Below are positions 49,595 through 58,909 of a DNA stretch of 64,000 nucleotides, piece after piece. Where the stretch lies: contig CAKPSB010000005.1 in the NCBI GenBank assembly GCA_934183155.1, positions 27,837 to 91,836 on the forward strand, written 5' to 3'. Origin of the DNA: an uncultured Bacilli bacterium. GTDB lineage: Bacteria > Bacillota_I > Bacilli_A > RF39 > UBA660. Each line of letters opens with the position of its first letter. Within the stretch, counting starts at the first letter, position 1. The notes under the pieces were generated by a model. That model was not told the origin of the DNA. It searched no databases and was given only the letters and a program-made list of their open reading frames with translations. Made by a program: the position numbers and the translations under genes.

Positions 49595-51532
49595 TTATTT
49601 TTTAATTTTGACGGTCATTTTGTTACACGAACTTACTGTTTTACCATTAATATCTGTGGCATTTAAGACTTGTCCTGATTTTCCTTCATCAGAATCTTCT
49701 TGAGAACAGATAAGATAATTACCATATTTTTTATTAATTTTACTGCAAGTATTACTAGAAGAGTTTGTAATTAAATCTGGAGTTAAGTATATTGTTTCTT
49801 CTGTACACTGATTGTTTGCACTTTGATTGTTCGCATTTTGATTGTTTGACATTGTATTGTAAGAAGTTTTCTTTTGAATTTTTGCTGAAACAGTTTTTTT
49901 GTTATCTTTAGTTGCAATAACAATATTTATATTTTCAAAGGCGGCTATTTTTGAACCTTTAGGAATGCTTTGACTTATTACTTTATCAGAATCAATATTT
50001 TTAGAATATTGTTCAATGAATGAACAAGAAAGACCTAAGTTTTTACATTCTTTTAAAACATCTTGTTTTGTTTTTCCACTAAAATCTGGAACTTCTATAG
50101 CTTTACCTTTTGAGACATAAATAATTATAGTATCATTTTGTTTAATTTGTTGTCCTAAGGTGATTGATGTTTTTATTATATTATCTTTTGCTATTTCATC
50201 ATTAAATTCTTCTTTAATTTCGTATTTTACGTTGTTACTATCTGCCCAAGCTTTAAATTCAGCGAGGTTATTGAAACTTTTCATTATTAATTTACCTTTG
50301 GAAAAAGTAATATCTATTGTAGTTTCTTCTTCAACGACATCGCCTTTTTTATAATTACATTTAGTGGCGTTGCCTTGTTTTATATCACTATATTCTTCTA
50401 AATAATTTATTTGTACATTGTTCATAACCATCCATTTTGTGATGTAAGAAAGTGATTTATTTGTGAAATTTGGAATGATTATTTTTTTGCCTTTAGAGAT
50501 GGTTAAGATGATTTTGTCATTTGGTTTTATAGTATTTCTTGGTTTGATATTTGAAGATATAATTTTTCCTTTTTCTATTTTATTAGAAAATTCATATTTT
50601 AATTCAAAATTTATTCCATTTTTTCCTAAGTAAATAGTAGAGTTTAATAGGGATGTGTTTGCTAAATTTTTAAGTTTAATTGGTTTTAATGACTCTTTAT
50701 TTCCAAGGGATACTGTAAAAATAACGGCGTCATTTCTTTTTATTTTTCCTGTAGTAGATTGTTTGATAATGCTATTTTTATTTATATTACTATTTTCTTC
50801 AAAGTTTACTTGAACATTTTTAAGAAAATTTTTATTGACAAATTTTGTAATGTTGCTAACGCTTTGACCAGTCATATCTGGAAGAATTACTTCTTTGTTG
50901 TAATCAGGTCCATTAGAAATAGTAAAATTAACATTTTTGATATTTTTTGTTAAAGTATTTTCTTTTTCACTTTGATTTATAATGTTGTATTTTTTTATTT
51001 GATCACTATATTCAAATGTTTCTGTATTTTTAATGTTATTTTTTTCGGCCCAGTTAATAGCTTTAGTTAAATTTTTGTTTTCAAAGTTTATTATATGATT
51101 TTGGGTTGGTAGTTTGATTATTTTCCCAAAATATAAACTGTTAAAAATAAACGCTGTTAATATTAGTATTGCACTTATACTCATAGATATAGATGAGTTT
51201 TTAAAGAATGCTTTTTTAAAGCTAATTAGTAGACTTATAACAATAGATAGAAGGAAAAAGGCATTTATTATTTCATATATTTGATTTACGTGATTGGTTG
51301 AGTTTAAAATGATAAAAACAAAAATTATTAAAGTAGTAGTTAAAGTTAATGATAAAATGATATTTGTGATAATTGGTTTTTTAGTTTTCTTTTTTTTATT
51401 ATCATCAAATAAAATTTTTTTCATTTCTTCTCTTCTTTTTTCAAGTTCTTTTTCTTTTTCTTCTTGCATACTTTTTATTTCATTTTCCATTTTTTTTCTA
51501 TCAATTCTTGTTGTATAGTTTTTATTTTCCAT
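49595..51532 (-). CDS. PASTA-repeat membrane protein without kinase domain
   Basis: 645 residues: a charged cytosolic N-terminus with coiled-coil character (about 1-50), three membrane helices (about 53-135), then about six PASTA-like repeats (from about 150 to 545; for example VILPDMTGQSVSNITKFV, IEVPDFSGKTKQDVLKECKNLGL, each closing with ..I.V.V.KG). A Gln/Asn linker and a small four-Cys domain (TEETIYL ... SSNTCSKINKKYGNYLICSQE ... SSCNK) end it. PASTA units bind peptidoglycan, usually in PknB-type kinases or PBPs; neither catalytic domain is present. AGGTGAT precedes the ATG. It is possibly a wall-sensing scaffold. Confidence 0.8.
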   Translation of the reverse strand: MENKNYTTRIDRKKMENEIKSMQEEKEKELEKRREEMKKILFDDNKKKKTKKPIITNIILSLTLTTTLIIFVFIILNSTNHVNQIYEIINAFFLLSIVISLLISFKKAFFKNSSISMSISAILILTAFIFNSLYFGKIIKLPTQNHIINFENKNLTKAINWAEKNNIKNTETFEYSDQIKKYNIINQSEKENTLTKNIKNVNFTISNGPDYNKEVILPDMTGQSVSNITKFVNKNFLKNVQVNFEENSNINKNSIIKQSTTGKIKRNDAVIFTVSLGNKESLKPIKLKNLANTSLLNSTIYLGKNGINFELKYEFSNKIEKGKIISSNIKPRNTIKPNDKIILTISKGKKIIIPNFTNKSLSYITKWMVMNNVQINYLEEYSDIKQGNATKCNYKKGDVVEEETTIDITFSKGKLIMKSFNNLAEFKAWADSNNVKYEIKEEFNDEIAKDNIIKTSITLGQQIKQNDTIIIYVSKGKAIEVPDFSGKTKQDVLKECKNLGLSCSFIEQYSKNIDSDKVISQSIPKGSKIAAFENINIVIATKDNKKTVSAKIQKKTSYNTMSNNQNANNQSANNQCTEETIYLTPDLITNSSSNTCSKINKKYGNYLICSQEDSDEGKSGQVLNATDINGKTVSSCNKMTVKIKK

Positions 51533-51689
51533 ATTATCACCTATAATAATTATACAGGAAAATAGATTGATATTATAATTATATAGCTTGTTTTGTTTTT
51601 AACTTTACTATATTTTACGTAATTATTTGGGTATGTATATTATTGGTTAGATGATTTTTATGATACTAGAATTTTTTTTGGTATTTTGA

Positions 51690-51695
51690 TATAAT
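51690..51695 (+). promoter_or_regulatory. Extended -10 promoter for the 51720/52162 genes
   Basis: TG-A-TATAAT, with TG at 51687-51688. No convincing -35 is present. Confidence 0.5.
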
Positions 51696-51719
51696 TAACT
51701 TAGAAAGTAGGTAGAGAGG

Positions 51720-52151
51720 ATGAAAAAAGGATTTTTAATTTTTATTTTAATTATTTTTGTTTTAGGAGGAACTTATTTTGCTTTAAGTTATAAACCAAAG
51801 GTAAGAAAAGTTAAACAAATAAATACTGATGAGAAAAAGAAGGTAGAGGTTAATACTACTGGCCCTGTGAAGGAAGAGAAAAAAGAACATACTGTGATTA
51901 ATCAAGAAGGTGAAGAGGTTAAAATAACTGCGAATAAAACGATTAGTGCGACTGGATTTGCGGGTGCGAGTAATCATGTGTTTTATTTAGATGGTACGGA
52001 TTTGTATTATACTAATTTGGCTAATAATACTAAAGAATTAATTGCAACTGGGGTTACTGATATTTATCTTGATGGTGAAGATGTTATGGCTAATCTTGGG
52101 AATGGTGGTAAGATACTAAAAGAAAATGATTATATAACATATAATAAATAG
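51720..52151 (+). CDS. Small exported/anchored protein, unknown
   Basis: 143 residues: an N-terminal membrane segment (about 4-23), a long Lys/Glu/Val linker (25-60), then a compact beta-rich domain (ITANKTISATGFAGASNHVFYLDGTDLYYTNLANNTKELIATGVTDIYLDGEDVMANLGNGGKIL) suggesting a few beta-propeller-like strands. No family recognised. TAGGTAGAGAGG precedes the ATG. It ends ten bases before the ricin/GH25 gene and probably shares its transcript, so an accessory role in wall or matrix binding is possible. Confidence 0.55.
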   Translation: MKKGFLIFILIIFVLGGTYFALSYKPKVRKVKQINTDEKKKVEVNTTGPVKEEKKEHTVINQEGEEVKITANKTISATGFAGASNHVFYLDGTDLYYTNLANNTKELIATGVTDIYLDGEDVMANLGNGGKILKENDYITYNK

Positions 52152-52161
52152 GAGGGATTTT

Positions 52162-54672
52162 ATGCGCAAAGTAGGAAAGTTTATATTTTTCTTTTGTTTG
52201 TTTGTGTCTTGCTTTAATGTTGTAAAAGCGGATGAGCTTGTAGAGGGAATATATACTATTGAATCATTTAACAATAAAGTTTTAGAAGCTCAAGATAGTT
52301 TGGTTGCTAATATGACTAATGTAAGAATTAATGATAAAAAACAAACAGATAATCAAAAGTGGCGAATTAAAGATTTATATAATGGTTATTATAAAATTAC
52401 TTCATTAGATAGTAAATTTAATTTTGATGTTGCTTGGGGTGGATATAGTAGTGGAACTAATGTGTGGATGTATACTAATAATAATACGAAGCCTCAATCA
52501 TGGTATTTAAAAGAAACTTCTGATGGATATTATAATATTATATCGGCTTATAATAATTTATATTTAGACGTTGCTGGTGGTAAATTTGAAAATGGCACCA
52601 ATATTCAAGTATATAATGGTAATGGAACAAATGCTCAAAAGTTTAAGCTGATAGAAGATGTGGAAAGCAAAAAAGCACTTGAAGAAGGAGATTATATTAT
52701 TCATACATATGATTATAATCAGGTTATTGATCTATCAGGCGCTTGTACAAATAATCATACAAATATTCAATCGTTTAATATAGGATTATATGAAAATCAT
52801 GCACAAATATGGCATTTGAAATATTTGACTGATGGGTATTATCAAATTTCTTCAACACTTGATAATAATAAAGTTTTTGATTTAACAAATTCTGGTGAAG
52901 TAAGTGGTAATAATATACAATTATTTCAAAATAATGGAAATAATGCTCAAAAATGGATTATTAAAGATGCTGGTGATGGATATTTTAATATTCTAACAAT
53001 TTATAATCATCGTTATCTGGATGTGGCTGGAGGAGTTGCTAGAAATAATGCTAATATTCAAGTGTATAGAGGAAATGGGACAAATGCTCAAAAGTTTAAA
53101 TTTGAAAAGGTTGAGTTTAATAAGTTAGAAGATGGAATGTATAATATTTCAAGCAAATTAGATAATAGCAAAGTTATTGGCCTTGATAGTGAAGTTGCAT
53201 CTTTAAGAATGAATGTTTCTTTAAGAAGTTTAACTAATTCAAATAGTCAAAAGTGGTATGTAAAGAATTTGGGATATAATATATATTCAATTTCCTCAGT
53301 TGCAGATTTAAATAGAAGTCTTGATGTGGCTGGAGCAGATAGTAATAATCATGCCAATGTTCAAGTATTTAATAGTAATGGAACGAATGCTCAGAGATGG
53401 TATATAAAATATGTTGGCGATGGTTATTATACAATAATATCACAGTTAAGTTATAGATGCTTAGATGTTAATGGTTCAAAAACGACAGATAGAACAAATA
53501 TACAAATATATGATACAAATTATAATGATGCTCAAAAGTTTAAATTTGTAAAAACGGAAAAAAACTATTTTACAAAAAGTTATGATGATGGGTATTATCA
53601 AATTTCATCTTTGCTTGATGAAAATAAAGTTTTAGATGTAAATGGAGCAATTATAAAAAATGGAAGCAATGTTCAATTATTTGGTAATAATAATTCACTT
53701 GCTCAAGTTTGGTATTTAAAATATTTATCCGATGGATATTATTTGGTAACTAGTGCTTTAAATACTAATGTTTCGCTTGATGCTAAAGATAGTGGAATGG
53801 TAGATGGTACTAATGTTCAAGTTTATAAGAAAAATAATTTAGATTCTGAGAAGTGGCTTATTAAGGATTATGGAAATGGAATTATATCTATTATTTCTAA
53901 ATCAAGTGGTTTATATGTTGATGTGGCTGGAGCTAATACTAATAATGGAACGAATATACAATTATATGGCGGTAATGATAGTAATGCTCAGAAATTTAAA
54001 TTAACAAAATATACAAATAAAAAATTATATAAAGGTATTGATGTTTCTAAATATCAAAAAGATATTGATTGGAATAAGGTATCAGCATCTGGTGTAAATT
54101 TTGCTATTATAAGGCTTGGATTTGGAGCGTATGATACACAAGAAGATAAAAAATTATTAGATAATGTTAGAGGATGTGAAGAAAATAATCTTCCTTATGC
54201 AGTTTATTTGTATTCTTATGCTAAAGAAGAAGATGGCCAGTTAGGAGCTAAAGCGGAAGCTGAATTTACTGTTAGAGTTTTAAATAAATTGAAATCATTA
54301 GGCTATAGTCCAAATATGAATACACAAGTATTTTATGATATGGAAGATGATAGTACTTATGTAAATGATAAAAATCATATGACGGGATTAGCTAATAAAT
54401 ATTGTTCAACGATTAATCAAAACGGATATTCATGCGGTATTTACGCTAATAAAAATTGGCTTGAAAATGTTTTAAATGCTAAAGAATTAGAAAGTAAATA
54501 TAATATATGGCTTGCTCATTATACGGGGCCAGATGATTATCATAATGCTTTGTCTCGTCCATCTAGTTATAATTTAACTAAATATAAGTATTGGCAATTT
54601 TCGTCTTTAGGCGATGTTGATGGAATTAAGAGTAAAGTTGATTTAAATTATGGTTATGATATTTTTGATTAA
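52162..54672 (+). CDS. Secreted GH25 lysozyme with four ricin-type lectin domains
   Basis: 836 residues with a signal peptide (about 1-24). Residues about 25-615 are four beta-trefoil (RICIN/RicinB_lectin_2) domains, each of three units of the type DGYYNIISAYNNLYLDVAGG...GTNIQVYNGNGTNAQKFKL. The C-terminal about 624-836 is glycoside hydrolase family 25: KGIDVSKYQ with Asp626, FYDMEDD with Asp726 and Glu728, GIYANKNWL and YKYWQFSSLGDVDGI. It should cleave MurNAc-GlcNAc bonds, with the lectin array binding a surface glycan. The catalytic domain at the C-terminus after so many lectin units is unusual. AGGAGGG precedes the ATG. Confidence 0.9.
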   Translation: MRKVGKFIFFFCLFVSCFNVVKADELVEGIYTIESFNNKVLEAQDSLVANMTNVRINDKKQTDNQKWRIKDLYNGYYKITSLDSKFNFDVAWGGYSSGTNVWMYTNNNTKPQSWYLKETSDGYYNIISAYNNLYLDVAGGKFENGTNIQVYNGNGTNAQKFKLIEDVESKKALEEGDYIIHTYDYNQVIDLSGACTNNHTNIQSFNIGLYENHAQIWHLKYLTDGYYQISSTLDNNKVFDLTNSGEVSGNNIQLFQNNGNNAQKWIIKDAGDGYFNILTIYNHRYLDVAGGVARNNANIQVYRGNGTNAQKFKFEKVEFNKLEDGMYNISSKLDNSKVIGLDSEVASLRMNVSLRSLTNSNSQKWYVKNLGYNIYSISSVADLNRSLDVAGADSNNHANVQVFNSNGTNAQRWYIKYVGDGYYTIISQLSYRCLDVNGSKTTDRTNIQIYDTNYNDAQKFKFVKTEKNYFTKSYDDGYYQISSLLDENKVLDVNGAIIKNGSNVQLFGNNNSLAQVWYLKYLSDGYYLVTSALNTNVSLDAKDSGMVDGTNVQVYKKNNLDSEKWLIKDYGNGIISIISKSSGLYVDVAGANTNNGTNIQLYGGNDSNAQKFKLTKYTNKKLYKGIDVSKYQKDIDWNKVSASGVNFAIIRLGFGAYDTQEDKKLLDNVRGCEENNLPYAVYLYSYAKEEDGQLGAKAEAEFTVRVLNKLKSLGYSPNMNTQVFYDMEDDSTYVNDKNHMTGLANKYCSTINQNGYSCGIYANKNWLENVLNAKELESKYNIWLAHYTGPDDYHNALSRPSSYNLTKYKYWQFSSLGDVDGIKSKVDLNYGYDIFD

Positions 54673-54694
54673 GTGCATTTGCACTTTTTTTGTT
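54669..54694 (+). terminator. Terminator of lysozyme gene
   Basis: AAGTGC-attt-GCACTT followed by a T run. Confidence 0.8.
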
Positions 54695-54713
54695 TGTAAA
54701 TATATTCGTTTCA

Positions 54714-54742
54714 TTGCTTTTTATTTGTTAATTTGTTAAAAT
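54714..54742 (+). promoter_or_regulatory. Promoter of the surface-glycan locus
   Basis: TTGCTT (54714-54719), 17-base spacer, TAAAAT (54737-54742). Confidence 0.65.
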
Positions 54743-54780
54743 TATATTAAACAATGTCAATAATAGTTAAGGAGCGGAAA

Positions 54781-56415
54781 ATGTATATTAAATATTCTTT
54801 TATAAGTTCAGCTATATTAACAATTTTAGTTTTAATAATTTTATATAGGTATTATAAAAACAATAAAAATATGTTAAAAAAAATGATTAGTTTATTTAGT
54901 AAAAAACTAATAGCTTTTGTTAGTAAAAATTATAAAATTATTTTTGGGGGAATAGTTGGATTGTTTTTTTTAACTAGGTTATGCTTATTAGATAGTATTC
55001 CATTTGGTATTCATATTGATGAGGCTTCAGTTGGATATAATGCTTTTAGTATAGCAAAATATGGGGTTGACAGATATTTAAATTCATACCCTTTATATTT
55101 TTTAAATTTTTCTAATGGCCAAAGTGCAATGTATACTTATTTGTTAGCTATTTTAATAAAAATGTTTGGTTATAGTTTATTTGTTTTAAGATTGCCTTCG
55201 GTAATGTTTGGTTTTATTACATTAATATTTGGATATTTATTAGGTAAAAAAATGGTTAATAAAAACTTTGGATTATTAATGGCTTTGCTTATAACAATAT
55301 GTCCATATTTTATTATGGCATCGAGATTTGCTTTAGATTGTAATTTAATGCTTGGAATGTTTACTGTTTGTATATATAGTTTGCTAAAAGCTATAGAAAA
55401 AGAAGATAAACTAAGCTATTTTGTAGCTGGACTTTTATTTGGCTTAACTTTATATACGTATGCTTTGTCATATATAATTATACCGGTATGTTTATTATTT
55501 GTATTATTATATTTGATATATACAAAAAAGGTAAAAATAAGTTATGCTATGTGGTTTATAGTACCATTATTAATATTAGCTATGCCTTTAATTGTGAATG
55601 TTTTAGTTCAATTGGAAATTATACAACAGGTAAAGACTTCTTATTTTTCACTTTTAAAGATGAAAAGTCAAAGAGCCTCTGAGCTTTCGTTTTCATTAGC
55701 AAGTATTATTGATAATATTAAAAGCGTACCTAATTTATTAAAAAATGATTCAGTATATTATAATGCTTTTCCTAAATTTGGAACTTTATATTTATTTTCA
55801 AAGCCATTGGTGCTTTTAGGTTTATTGGTGACGATAAAAAGAGCTTTTGTAGATATTAAAAAAAGAGAATTTAATAAAAATATGTATATTTTGTTACTAT
55901 TTTTAGGAAATTTTATTTCAATGTTATTTATTTTTCATGGATATTTTTATATAAATCATTTAAATTCTATTTATATTTTTTTGGTATTTTTCTTAGCTTG
56001 TGGAATGAAAAAAGTTTGTGAATATTTAAAAAAATATTGGTTTTTAATAATTATTATATATTTATTAGCGTTTGTATATTTTTGCTATTTCTATTTTGGA
56101 GAATATTCACGGATTCATAATTTGCCTTCTTTTGATGAAGGTTATAGTTTGGCTATAAAAGACGCATATAGTCATTCAAAGCAAGTATATGCATCTGAAA
56201 TACCCGCAGGAACATTATGGGCGGCTAATTCATTACAATTATCGCCATATAAATATAAAGAAAATGCTGATTTTTATTCTTTTAAATTTCATATACCTAA
56301 AAAGTTAGATGATAGGTATTCTTATGTAGTAAAAATGGATGATTATTCAAAACAAAAATTTAAAAATTATCAATGTAAAAAATTTGAAAAATATTATTCA
56401 TGTTATAAAAAGTAA
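54781..56415 (+). CDS. GT39/ArnT-like membrane glycosyltransferase
   Basis: 544 residues, about twelve membrane helices. The first outer loop holds the acidic motif of GT-C transferases (FGIHIDEASVGYNAFSIAKYG, Asp-Glu), followed by SNGQSAMYTYLLAILIKMFG and LRLPSVMFGF, typical of the PMT/ArnT-like (GT39/GT83) superfamily, which move sugars from lipid-phosphate carriers outside the membrane. The C-terminal about 100 residues are a soluble outer domain. AAGGAGCGG precedes the ATG at 54781. It opens the glycan cluster and may decorate the polymer or a surface protein. Confidence 0.75.
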   Translation: MYIKYSFISSAILTILVLIILYRYYKNNKNMLKKMISLFSKKLIAFVSKNYKIIFGGIVGLFFLTRLCLLDSIPFGIHIDEASVGYNAFSIAKYGVDRYLNSYPLYFLNFSNGQSAMYTYLLAILIKMFGYSLFVLRLPSVMFGFITLIFGYLLGKKMVNKNFGLLMALLITICPYFIMASRFALDCNLMLGMFTVCIYSLLKAIEKEDKLSYFVAGLLFGLTLYTYALSYIIIPVCLLFVLLYLIYTKKVKISYAMWFIVPLLILAMPLIVNVLVQLEIIQQVKTSYFSLLKMKSQRASELSFSLASIIDNIKSVPNLLKNDSVYYNAFPKFGTLYLFSKPLVLLGLLVTIKRAFVDIKKREFNKNMYILLLFLGNFISMLFIFHGYFYINHLNSIYIFLVFFLACGMKKVCEYLKKYWFLIIIIYLLAFVYFCYFYFGEYSRIHNLPSFDEGYSLAIKDAYSHSKQVYASEIPAGTLWAANSLQLSPYKYKENADFYSFKFHIPKKLDDRYSYVVKMDDYSKQKFKNYQCKKFEKYYSCYKK

Positions 56416-56481
56416 TTTCTTTTTACTAGGAAATTATTTTGACTTTTGTTATACTTATGTATAGAATTGGTTGGTGATTAT

Positions 56482-58008
56482 TTGAGAACTTTAAATTCAA
56501 TTAAAAATGCTTTAGGAAATTTTGCTAATAGTTTAGTTTTAAATTTATTAAGATTTGTTTCAAGAATAATATTTGTTAAGGTTTTAAGTGATGTTTATTT
56601 AGGTGTAAATGGTCTTTTATCTAATGTTCTTGGTATATTAGCTTTAGCGGAGTTAGGTATTGGTACGGCTATAAATTATAGTTTGTATAAACCACTTGCT
56701 GATAATGATGAGGAAAAATGTAAAAGTTTAATGAAATTTTATAAAATTGCTTATAGAATTATTGCTTTAGTTGTTTTAGTTTTAGGACTTGTTTTACTTC
56801 CTTTTTTGCCTTGGTTTATTAAAGATACATCTGGTATTGAAAATTTAAATATTATTTATTTAATCTTTTTAGCAAATATGGTTATAGGTTATTTATTTTC
56901 TTATAAAAGAACTTTAATAACCGCAGATCAAAAAAACTATAAAATAACGCCTTATTTAATTTTTTCTAATTTTGTAATGACAATAGGGCAAATAATTATT
57001 TTATTAATATTTAAAAATTATTTATTATATTTATTAGTTCAAACAGCTTGTGTTTTTCTTGAAAATATATTAGTAAATAATTATATTAATAAGTGCTATC
57101 CATATTTAAAGAAAATTAATAGTGCTGATAAATTAGATAGTGGTGAGTTAAAAGAAATAAAAACAAATATAAAAGCTTTAATGTTTCATAAAGTTGGTAG
57201 CTATGTTTTAAGCGCGACTGATAATATTGTTATTTCTAAATTTATTGGTATTGTTACAGTTGGCATTTATTCTAATTATGTTTTAATCCATAGTACAATA
57301 AGTAATTTTATTTATACATTTGTTAGTAATGTTACGGCTTCTTTTGGTAATTTGATCGCTGAGGGAGATAAGAGGAAAAGATTTGATGTATATAAAGAAA
57401 TGGATTTTATTACATATTGTTTGTATGGAGTTTCGGCTGTATGTTTATTATTTACAATAAATCCTTTTATTGAGCTTGTTTTTGGCAGTAAATATGTTTT
57501 ACCTTTTATAGTTGTTTTACTTATCATGGTAAACTATTATTTAGTTGGCATAAATCAGGTCCCTATAATTATTCAATCAGCGGCGGGAGTTTATAAATAT
57601 GATAAATTTGTTCCAATTATTGAAGCTATTGTTAATTTGACTGTAAGTGTTGTCTTAGCTAGTCATATTGGTATTTCCGGCGTTTTAATAGGAACTCTTG
57701 TTAGTTATTTATTACCAGTTATTATAAAACCAGTAGTTGTTTTTAAATATGTTTTAGAAAAAGATATAAGTATATATTTTAAAACTTTTTTAAAACAGTT
57801 ATTTGCTTTAATTATTCCTTCTGTTTTAGTTTTCTTAATTGTAAATAATATACATGTGTCTGTGTTATGGCAAGTAGTTATTAATTTTAGTTTGTCTTTG
57901 ATTATACCAACTTTATTTATAATTGGATGTTTTAGAAAATCTGACGAATACAAAGACGCTAAAAAAAGATTTGTTTATTTATTTAATAAAGTTAGAAAGA
58001 GAGCTTAA
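56482..58008 (+). CDS. Polysaccharide flippase (Wzx/MATE-like)
   Basis: 508 residues, about fourteen membrane helices. NALGNFANSLVLNLLRFVSRIIFVKVLSDVYLGVNGLLSNVLGILALAELGIGTAINYSLYKPLA is the oligosaccharide-flippase (RfbX/PST family) N-terminal signature seen over residues 5-70. It flips lipid-linked repeat units across the membrane. The TTG at 56482 is used since TTGGTGATTA precedes it. A promoter (TTGACT at 56439, TAGAAT at 56462) may lie just upstream, but its start point would fall inside the ribosome site, so it is doubtful. Confidence 0.88.
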   Translation: MRTLNSIKNALGNFANSLVLNLLRFVSRIIFVKVLSDVYLGVNGLLSNVLGILALAELGIGTAINYSLYKPLADNDEEKCKSLMKFYKIAYRIIALVVLVLGLVLLPFLPWFIKDTSGIENLNIIYLIFLANMVIGYLFSYKRTLITADQKNYKITPYLIFSNFVMTIGQIIILLIFKNYLLYLLVQTACVFLENILVNNYINKCYPYLKKINSADKLDSGELKEIKTNIKALMFHKVGSYVLSATDNIVISKFIGIVTVGIYSNYVLIHSTISNFIYTFVSNVTASFGNLIAEGDKRKRFDVYKEMDFITYCLYGVSAVCLLFTINPFIELVFGSKYVLPFIVVLLIMVNYYLVGINQVPIIIQSAAGVYKYDKFVPIIEAIVNLTVSVVLASHIGISGVLIGTLVSYLLPVIIKPVVVFKYVLEKDISIYFKTFLKQLFALIIPSVLVFLIVNNIHVSVLWQVVINFSLSLIIPTLFIIGCFRKSDEYKDAKKRFVYLFNKVRKRA

Positions 58009-58009
58009 T

Positions 58010-58909
58010 ATGAAACATGCTTATTTAATTATTGCTCATGGAGAGCCTTATATATTGGAAAAATTGTTAAAATCAATTGATGATGAAAGAAATGATATAT
58101 ATATTCACATTGATAAGAAATGGAAAGATTTTGATTTTAATTATTTTAAAAAAATTGTTGAAAAAAGTAATTTATATTTTACTAAACGGTTAGATGTTAG
58201 ATGGGGAACATATAAGTTGATTGAATGTGAACTTCTTCTTTTTAAAGCGGCTAGAAAAAATGATAGATATGCTTATTATCATTTGCTAAGTGGGGTTGAT
58301 ATGCCTTTGAAAAATCAAAGTATAATACATGAATATTTTGATAAAAATCAAGGTAAGGAATTTATTTGTTATGATCATCATGATAATGTACAGCAAGAGA
58401 CTATTGATAGAATAAAATATTATCATTTATTTACAAGTAAATTTAAAAATAAAGGTTTTTTAGCGAGGGTGTGGAATTCTCTTCATTATCGTTTGATAAG
58501 TTTACAGAAAAAGTTACGTGTAGATAGATGCAAAGATTTACATGTTCAAAAAGGTGCTCAATGGGTAAGTATTACTAGTGATTTGGTTGATTATATAATT
58601 TTTAAAGAAAAACAGATTAAAAAAATATTTAAATATAGTTATTGTGCTGATGAAGTTTTTATTCAAACAATGGTTTATAATAGTAATTTTTATGATATGG
58701 TTGAAAGTAGAAAAGATGATGATTATCATTATATTAAACGTCTGATTGATTGGAAAAGGGGAGAACCATATACATTTAAAAAAGAAGATTATAATGAGCT
58801 TATAAATAGTGATTGTTTTTTTGCTCGTAAGTTTTCTACAAAGGTTAGTAAAGAAGTGGTTGACATGCTTTATAATTATGTAAAGGGTGAGAAAAATGGC
58901 AAAATTTAG
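58010..58909 (+). CDS. GT14-like (core-2/I-branching) glycosyltransferase
   Basis: 299 residues, soluble. HAYLIIAHGEPYILEKLLKSIDDERNDIYIHIDKK, WGTYKLIECELLLFKAA, YYHLLSGVDMPLKNQ and KGAQWVSITSDLVDYI match the core-2/I-branching beta-1,6-N-acetylglucosaminyltransferase family as found in bacterial capsule loci; EVFIQTMVYNS is the conserved acidic region. It should add a branch sugar (often GlcNAc, xylose or galactofuranose) to the repeat unit. The ATG is two bases after the flippase stop; the gene overlaps the next by 14 bases. Confidence 0.85.
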   Translation: MKHAYLIIAHGEPYILEKLLKSIDDERNDIYIHIDKKWKDFDFNYFKKIVEKSNLYFTKRLDVRWGTYKLIECELLLFKAARKNDRYAYYHLLSGVDMPLKNQSIIHEYFDKNQGKEFICYDHHDNVQQETIDRIKYYHLFTSKFKNKGFLARVWNSLHYRLISLQKKLRVDRCKDLHVQKGAQWVSITSDLVDYIIFKEKQIKKIFKYSYCADEVFIQTMVYNSNFYDMVESRKDDDYHYIKRLIDWKRGEPYTFKKEDYNELINSDCFFARKFSTKVSKEVVDMLYNYVKGEKNGKI

